The notes under the pieces: generated by a model
Database searches by the model: none
What the model saw: the letters and a program-made list of their open reading frames with translations, nothing else
What the model was told of the DNA's origin: nothing
Translations under genes and position numbers: made by a program
Shown: piece by piece, positions 59,877 to 64,000 of the stretch
Layout of the letters: every line of letters begins with the position of its first letter
Numbering within the stretch: position 1 is the first letter of the stretch
Source: Telluribacter roseus
GTDB taxonomy: Bacteria; Bacteroidota; Bacteroidia; Cytophagales; Spirosomataceae
Length of the DNA: 64,000 bases
Assembly: GCF_017355915.2 (NCBI RefSeq)
Contig: NZ_JAFEUV020000005.1
Span: 1 to 64,000 of the forward strand
Direction of reading: 5' to 3'

Positions 59877-61001
59877 TTAACTAGTAATAAAAGGTTTTCC
59901 GTGGGTATTACGGATAACCAGCCGCAATAAGGGAGGAAGGAGCCCAAAGAAGTGAAGTGCAAACTCCGAGAGGGTTTCGTTGCCAAACATTCGCTGTACG
60001 TTCCTTCCTACCCACAAGCGGGTCGAAAACTGCTCATTCCACCGCCGGGTATACCCATCTTCCAACCGCTTCCGGTTCCGGTGCTTCTTATAATATTCTA
60101 TAATTTCCTGTGCTGCTATCCAACCGCCATGTATGGCCATGGCCATTCCGTTTCCACATAGGGGTGTAATAAGGCCGGCTGCATCGCCCGACATGAGTAT
60201 ATGATTTACTACGGCTTTCTTGGGAGCAAATGATATCTCATTAATTACCTCCGGGCTATCGTACAGAAATTTGGCTTCTTTGAGTATGGTATAAATGTGC
60301 GGATTCTGAGCCAGTACCTGTCGTTCCATCTCGGGTATACTCCCGTACATCTTCACATTGCTCCGCTCCGTCAGGTAGCACATACAGTACTTATCATCTT
60401 CAATAGCCGATATACCACAGTAGCCATTCCGGAAATTGTGCAGCGCTATGGTATCTTTAGGAAAGTCATACTGAATATGGTACTTCACCCCCATGTAAGG
60501 AGAGGTCTGCTGCATAAAATCACGGTGCAGCTCCCGGTCCAGACGGGCCCGCTTTCCGTAGGCACCCATCACTACTTCGGCCTTATACTCATCACCCGCT
60601 GCGGTTTGTACGGTAAAATGGTCCTCGTTCCAATGTACTTCCGAAACGGAAGTATTCAGCAGGAACTCCACACCCGATGCCTTTGCCAATTGGTACAGTT
60701 GATCATCAAACAGGTACCGGCTGAGGCCAAACCCACCCAGCGTCAGGGGCGAGTCAAGTATATGCCCCCTGGGGGAGGTAAACCGGAAAGAATTGATTTC
60801 GGCCGCGCCCAATAGCGTTGGGTCAAGTCCTAGTTTTTTTAAATATGGCCTAACTTCGTTGGATATGTATTCACCACATACTTTGTGATGCGGGTAGTTT
60901 TTTCGCTCAATCAAGAGTACCCGAATACCTGCCCTGGACAGTTCGATACCAGTGGTGAGTCCGGCCAAACCACCACCTATAATTAGGACAGGGTACGTCA
61001 T
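59877..61001 (-). CDS. Geranylgeranyl reductase-like FAD-dependent oxidoreductase
   Basis: A 374-residue flavoprotein. The N-terminal Rossmann motif is GGGLAGLTTGIELSRAG, followed by the cysteine-containing HKVCGEYISNEV segment typical of the geranylgeranyl reductase/squalene-type group. A second FAD-contact stretch is GDAAGLITPLCGNGMAMAIHGG. Likely roles are reduction of isoprenoid double bonds or oxidation of a small lipid in the membrane; the substrate is not predictable. It lies next to a divergent radical SAM gene. Confidence 0.85.
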   Translation of the reverse strand: MTYPVLIIGGGLAGLTTGIELSRAGIRVLLIERKNYPHHKVCGEYISNEVRPYLKKLGLDPTLLGAAEINSFRFTSPRGHILDSPLTLGGFGLSRYLFDDQLYQLAKASGVEFLLNTSVSEVHWNEDHFTVQTAAGDEYKAEVVMGAYGKRARLDRELHRDFMQQTSPYMGVKYHIQYDFPKDTIALHNFRNGYCGISAIEDDKYCMCYLTERSNVKMYGSIPEMERQVLAQNPHIYTILKEAKFLYDSPEVINEISFAPKKAVVNHILMSGDAAGLITPLCGNGMAMAIHGGWIAAQEIIEYYKKHRNRKRLEDGYTRRWNEQFSTRLWVGRNVQRMFGNETLSEFALHFFGLLPPLLRLVIRNTHGKPFITS

Positions 61002-61373
61002 TCTGCTGGGATTTGCTTAGTTTCGCATGTATTAAATAAAGCATTCTGCTACCCAAATGTTTGAAAATTGTCTGTCTGGATTTGTCAGCAGCGTATTGAC
61101 TGTGATTCTCTGCAGCATAGATAAATGGACCTGGGGGTGTATAAGGGGCTGGATATAATTCTCTTAGTAAGCGGAAAAGGGTCCGGTAGCTCAATCGTTG
61201 ATCTTACTGTTGAGGCGTAGGGGGAGGTTTGGTGCCAGCTCATACTACTAAACAGTTTGTGGCCTGCCTTGTTGCTTTTGCAGTTGTGAACCACAAATGG
61301 GGCAGAGTGGGTGAGGGCACGATAAATAAATACTACATAGAATAAATACTACATAGAAATAGAATAAGTACTG
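61002..61373. other. Divergent intergenic region with tandem 16-mer
   Basis: A gene-free stretch of about 370 bases between the flavoprotein and radical SAM genes. It holds a perfect tandem 16-bp repeat (61326-61357). Around 61185-61230 a segment (GTCCGGTAGCTCAATCG) resembles a tRNA start but lacks a T-arm and complete D-arm, so it is not called as a tRNA. No promoter assigned. Confidence 0.45.
61326..61357. repeat. Tandem 16-bp repeat
   Basis: ATAAATACTACATAGA occurs twice in direct, adjacent copies (61326-61341 and 61342-61357), 16 bases before the radical SAM ATG. It may alter promoter or leader spacing by slippage. Confidence 0.8.
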
Positions 61374-62396
61374 ATGAATAGAAACTGGAAGGATGGATTG
61401 AATCTGATGTCGAAGGTGACGCCCCGCCGGGCCTGGAATGCCATGCAGATACTGGGGAGCTACTTTTATTCCCGCTATTCGGGCAAAGCTACGCACTGGG
61501 GCATGCCGGTAGCCATTTCCTTCGAGCCTACTACTTCCTGTAATCTGCGTTGTCCAGAGTGCCCGAGCGGGTTGCGATCATTTACGCGACCAACGGGTAT
61601 GATGGAAGAAGACCTTTATAAAAAAACCATTGACGAGCTGGCCGAAACGCTGCTGTACCTGATCTTTTACTTTCAGGGCGAGCCTTACCTGCACCCCAAG
61701 TTTTTTGATCTGGTACAGTATGCCCATAACAAGGGCATCTATACGGCTACCTCTACCAATGCCCACTACCTGACCGACGAAAAAGCCCGCCGCACCGTAG
61801 AGTCCGGCCTCGACCGGCTGATCATCTCCATCGATGGTACTACGCAGGATGTATACGAGCAGTACCGCATCGGAGGCAAGCTGGAGAAGGTACTGGAAGG
61901 GACCCGTAATATTATCAAATGGAAAAAGACCCTAAAATCCAGCACGCCCCATACGGTATTCCAGTTCCTGGTTGTGAAGCCCAACGAGCACCAGATCGAT
62001 GAGGTGAAGAGGCTGGCTAAGGAGCTGGGAGTAGATGAAGTAGGACTCAAGACCGCCCAGATCTACGACTACGAGCAGGGATCTCCTCTGATCCCTACCA
62101 TTGATAAGTACTCACGGTACAAGCCTGAGGAGGGAGGTACCTTTTCGATCAAGAATGAACTGCTGGATCACTGCTGGAAAATGTGGCATTCGTGTGTCAT
62201 TACCTGGGATGGCCTGGTAGTACCCTGCTGCTTCGATAAGGACGCCCACCACCGCCTGGGCGATATGAAGCGGCAGAGCTTCCGGGAGCTGTGGCGGGGC
62301 AGTGACTACCACCAGTTCCGTGAGACACTGATCCGCTCCCGTTCGGAAATAGAAATGTGCAAGAACTGTACCGAAGGTACTAAAGTGTGGGCGTGA
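61374..62396 (+). CDS. Radical SAM/SPASM-domain protein
   Basis: A 340-residue radical SAM enzyme. The cluster motif CNLRCPEC (CxxxCxxC) sits at about residues 55-65 (TTSCNLRCPECPSG). The C-terminal SPASM region carries further cysteines in HCWKMWHSCVITWDG, VPCCFD and EMCKNC, for an auxiliary iron-sulfur cluster. Such enzymes modify peptides, proteins or small molecules. No precursor peptide, maturation partner or transporter is adjacent, so the substrate is unknown. Divergent from the flavoprotein, and parA follows. Confidence 0.9.
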   Translation: MNRNWKDGLNLMSKVTPRRAWNAMQILGSYFYSRYSGKATHWGMPVAISFEPTTSCNLRCPECPSGLRSFTRPTGMMEEDLYKKTIDELAETLLYLIFYFQGEPYLHPKFFDLVQYAHNKGIYTATSTNAHYLTDEKARRTVESGLDRLIISIDGTTQDVYEQYRIGGKLEKVLEGTRNIIKWKKTLKSSTPHTVFQFLVVKPNEHQIDEVKRLAKELGVDEVGLKTAQIYDYEQGSPLIPTIDKYSRYKPEEGGTFSIKNELLDHCWKMWHSCVITWDGLVVPCCFDKDAHHRLGDMKRQSFRELWRGSDYHQFRETLIRSRSEIEMCKNCTEGTKVWA

Positions 62397-62559
62397 AACA
62401 TCCCGACCCCAAATGCTTCCGATCGGAGCTTTCAAAAAAATAATATGGAGCAACTGTCTGATTTACAGATGCGAAATATTATTATCAAAAACTCCGTGGA
62501 ACATTTGTTGTGTATTTGAGGCGAATACCTGAAATTTGGAACTGGTAACTCAAAGAACA

Positions 62560-63357
62560 ATGGGCAAAGTAATTGCAATTGCAAACCAAAAAGGTGGAGT
62601 AGGCAAAACAACCACGGCAATAAACCTGGCTGCCAGTTTAGCCGCTCTCGAATTCCGAACCCTCATCGTTGACGCTGATCCTCAGGCTAACTCTACGTCC
62701 GGCCTTGGCTTTAACCCCAAGGAGATCGAGTACAGCATATATGAGTGTATGGTCGAAGGGATTCGTACCCGGGACATCATCATCCAGACCGACTTCCCTA
62801 ATCTGGACCTGCTACCTTCTCACATTGACCTGGTAGGAGCGGAGATCGAAATGATCAACCTCAAAAACCGCGAGGATCGGATGAAGGAAGCCATGGAGGG
62901 CATTCGGGACGACTACGACTTTATCATCGTAGACTGCTCACCTTCGCTGGGTCTGATTACGATCAATAGCCTCACGGCGGCCGATTCGGTCATCATCCCG
63001 GTACAGTGTGAATACTTTGCCCTTGAAGGACTAGGCAAGCTGCTCAACACCATTACGATCATCCAGTCAAGGCTGAATACCAATCTGGCTATCGAGGGTA
63101 TTCTGCTGACTATGTACGATCTGCGTTTGCGCCTGTCCAACCAGGTAGTCAATGAAGTAACTACCCACTTCCAGTCGCTGGTATTTAATACCATCATTCC
63201 TCGTAATATCCGTCTTAGCGAGTCGCCCAGCTACGGCTTGCCCGTACTGGCTCAGGATGCTGACAGCAAAGGTGCCATCAGCTACCTCAACCTGGCCCGC
63301 GAGATACTTACCAAAAATGGCCTGCTCTCACAGGATCAACCCGTTGGGATTAGCTAG
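62560..63357 (+). CDS. parA: Chromosome partitioning ATPase ParA/Soj
   Basis: A 265-residue ParA-type Walker ATPase for chromosome segregation. The deviant P-loop [14 protein letters not shown] is at the N-terminus, Walker A' and B follow ([25 protein letters not shown]), and the C-terminal [18 protein letters not shown] is characteristic. I start at the ATG at 62560; the frame opens earlier at a TTG (62536). parB follows 35 bases downstream as one transcript. Confidence 0.95.
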   Translation: MGKVIAIANQKGGVGKTTTAINLAASLAALEFRTLIVDADPQANSTSGLGFNPKEIEYSIYECMVEGIRTRDIIIQTDFPNLDLLPSHIDLVGAEIEMINLKNREDRMKEAMEGIRDDYDFIIVDCSPSLGLITINSLTAADSVIIPVQCEYFALEGLGKLLNTITIIQSRLNTNLAIEGILLTMYDLRLRLSNQVVNEVTTHFQSLVFNTIIPRNIRLSESPSYGLPVLAQDADSKGAISYLNLAREILTKNGLLSQDQPVGIS

Positions 63358-63392
63358 TGCCGAGTCAACCCTTAGATTTACACTTGTGCAGT

Positions 63393-64000
63393 ATGGAAAA
63401 TAAAAATAAAAAAATGGTGGGGCTAGGCCGCGGCTTAGGTGCTTTGTTACAGGATTCTGACTCAGTAAATGCTCCACGGACTCCCACCGCCCGTCCAACA
63501 CCTTTTGAGACTATAAGCGCCATGAATGAGATTGATGTCAATCTCATTGAGGCCAACCCCTTCCAGCCCCGTTCCAAGTTTGACCAGGAGGCTCTTCAGG
63601 AGCTCGCTGACTCAATCCGGGTACAGGGCATTATACAGCCTATTACCGTAAGGCAAATCAGTAAGGATAAGTATCAGTTGATTTCGGGAGAGCGTCGTCT
63701 GCAGGCTTCCAAGTCAATTGGTATGGGTAAGATCCCGGCCTACATCCGTACGGCTAATGATCAGCAGATGCTGGAAATGGCGCTGATCGAGAACATCCAG
63801 CGCGAAAACCTTAATGCCATCGAAATCGCCCTCAGCTATCAGCGGCTCATGCACGAGTGTAGCCTAAAGCAGGAGGAACTGGGTGAGCGGGTAGGCAAAA
63901 ACCGTACTACCGTTAATAACTACATCCGGCTGCTTAAGCTGCCTCCGGTGATACAGGCTGCCCTGCGCGACAACCAGATCAGTATGGGTCACGCCCGGGC
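63393..64000 (+). CDS. parB: ParB/Spo0J-like partition protein (partial, cut by window end)
   Basis: From the ATG at 63393 the frame runs 202 codons without a stop to the window end, so the C-terminus is missing. After a short basic N-terminus (GLGRGLGALLQDSD) comes the ParB nuclease-like/CTPase domain (NPFQPRSKFDQEALQELADSI, ISGERRLQASKSIG, MALIENIQRENLNAIEIA) and then the helix-turn-helix that binds parS (LGERVGKNRTTVNNYIRLLKLP). It follows parA. The arrangement fits a chromosomal partition locus; parS sites were not identified. Confidence 0.93.
   Translation, partial: MENKNKKMVGLGRGLGALLQDSDSVNAPRTPTARPTPFETISAMNEIDVNLIEANPFQPRSKFDQEALQELADSIRVQGIIQPITVRQISKDKYQLISGERRLQASKSIGMGKIPAYIRTANDQQMLEMALIENIQRENLNAIEIALSYQRLMHECSLKQEELGERVGKNRTTVNNYIRLLKLPPVIQAALRDNQISMGHAR

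Noticed and set aside
61185-61260. tRNA-like start (GTCCGGTAGCTCAATCG)
   Set aside because: There is no matching D-arm GAGC, no TTCGA T-loop and no acceptor stem pairing; it is not a tRNA.
1-64000. CRISPR array, prophage or complete insertion sequence
   Set aside because: No regularly spaced repeats, no phage structural genes, and no transposase of normal length were seen.

Overview
The window looks like a chromosomal segment of a Bacteroidota bacterium of the order Cytophagales (Spirosomataceae/Cytophagaceae-like). The reasons are: -7 promoter elements of the TAnnTTTG type (29291, 33367, 46801, 48498, 59042 and, on the minus strand, 29200, 44510, 57618, 58933); almost no Shine-Dalgarno sequences; a tmRNA tag ending in YAMAA; a PF14121-type porin; a TonB receptor with a carboxypeptidase-like N-terminal domain; LytS/LytTR two-component genes; and many Tat- or lipoprotein-exported enzymes. 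The species cannot be named from the sequence. It is gene-dense and mostly housekeeping or metabolic. I see no rRNA, tRNA, CRISPR array, complete insertion sequence or prophage.

Layout. 1-7.1 kb: a two-gene AtuA module, a secreted esterase and a very large exported GH106 rhamnosidase. 7.2-15.2 kb: SelO AMPylase, an alpha/beta hydrolase, then a gamma-glutamyl-type cluster (amidoligase plus C26 amidotransferase-like hydrolase on the minus strand, gamma-glutamyltransferase on the plus strand), MsrB and an exported amidohydrolase. 15.2-16.5 kb: a gene-poor stretch with structured RNA potential and one small hypothetical gene. 16.5-21.3 kb: a small lipoprotein, an O-antigen-ligase-like protein with TPRs, an SBBP-repeat lipoprotein and tmRNA. 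21.4-30.0 kb: a TonB receptor and a tripartite exporter operon (ABC, HlyD adaptor, TolC) divergent from a TetR regulator, with TGATAGT operator half-sites between them. The ATPase domain of this exporter has lost every classical catalytic motif; this is the most unusual feature of the window.

30.1-33.2 kb: lytS-lytR followed by two tandem paralogous membrane proteins in one operon. 33.4-42.7 kb: hemF, menC, lpxK, a putative porin, miaE, an AddB-like nuclease and a DUF1801 protein. 42.9-50.8 kb: small genes, RlmI, an exported sugar isomerase-like protein, a phospholipase C-like protein, a Dabb protein, Ung, ApaG, a TTG-initiated methyltransferase and a lipoprotein carrying the full copper-ligand set of a PHM-type monooxygenase. 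50.8-59.5 kb: PBP1A, YihY, a DUF4142 lipoprotein, a DEAD-box helicase with a long leader, and alanine dehydrogenase divergent from an Lrp regulator. 59.6-64 kb: a small hydrophilic protein, a geranylgeranyl-reductase-like flavoprotein, a radical SAM/SPASM protein, and parA-parB, with parB running off the window end. The parAB pair fits a chromosomal partition locus, which is often near the origin.

Working together: the 23.8-29 kb operon is a self-contained, TetR-controlled envelope export machine. The 9.7-13.5 kb genes can make, cut and transfer gamma-glutamyl-type amides. LytS/LytR probably governs its two membrane partners. Lrp and alanine dehydrogenase form a classic regulator-target pair. 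Strong hairpins end many transcripts, often shared by convergent genes.
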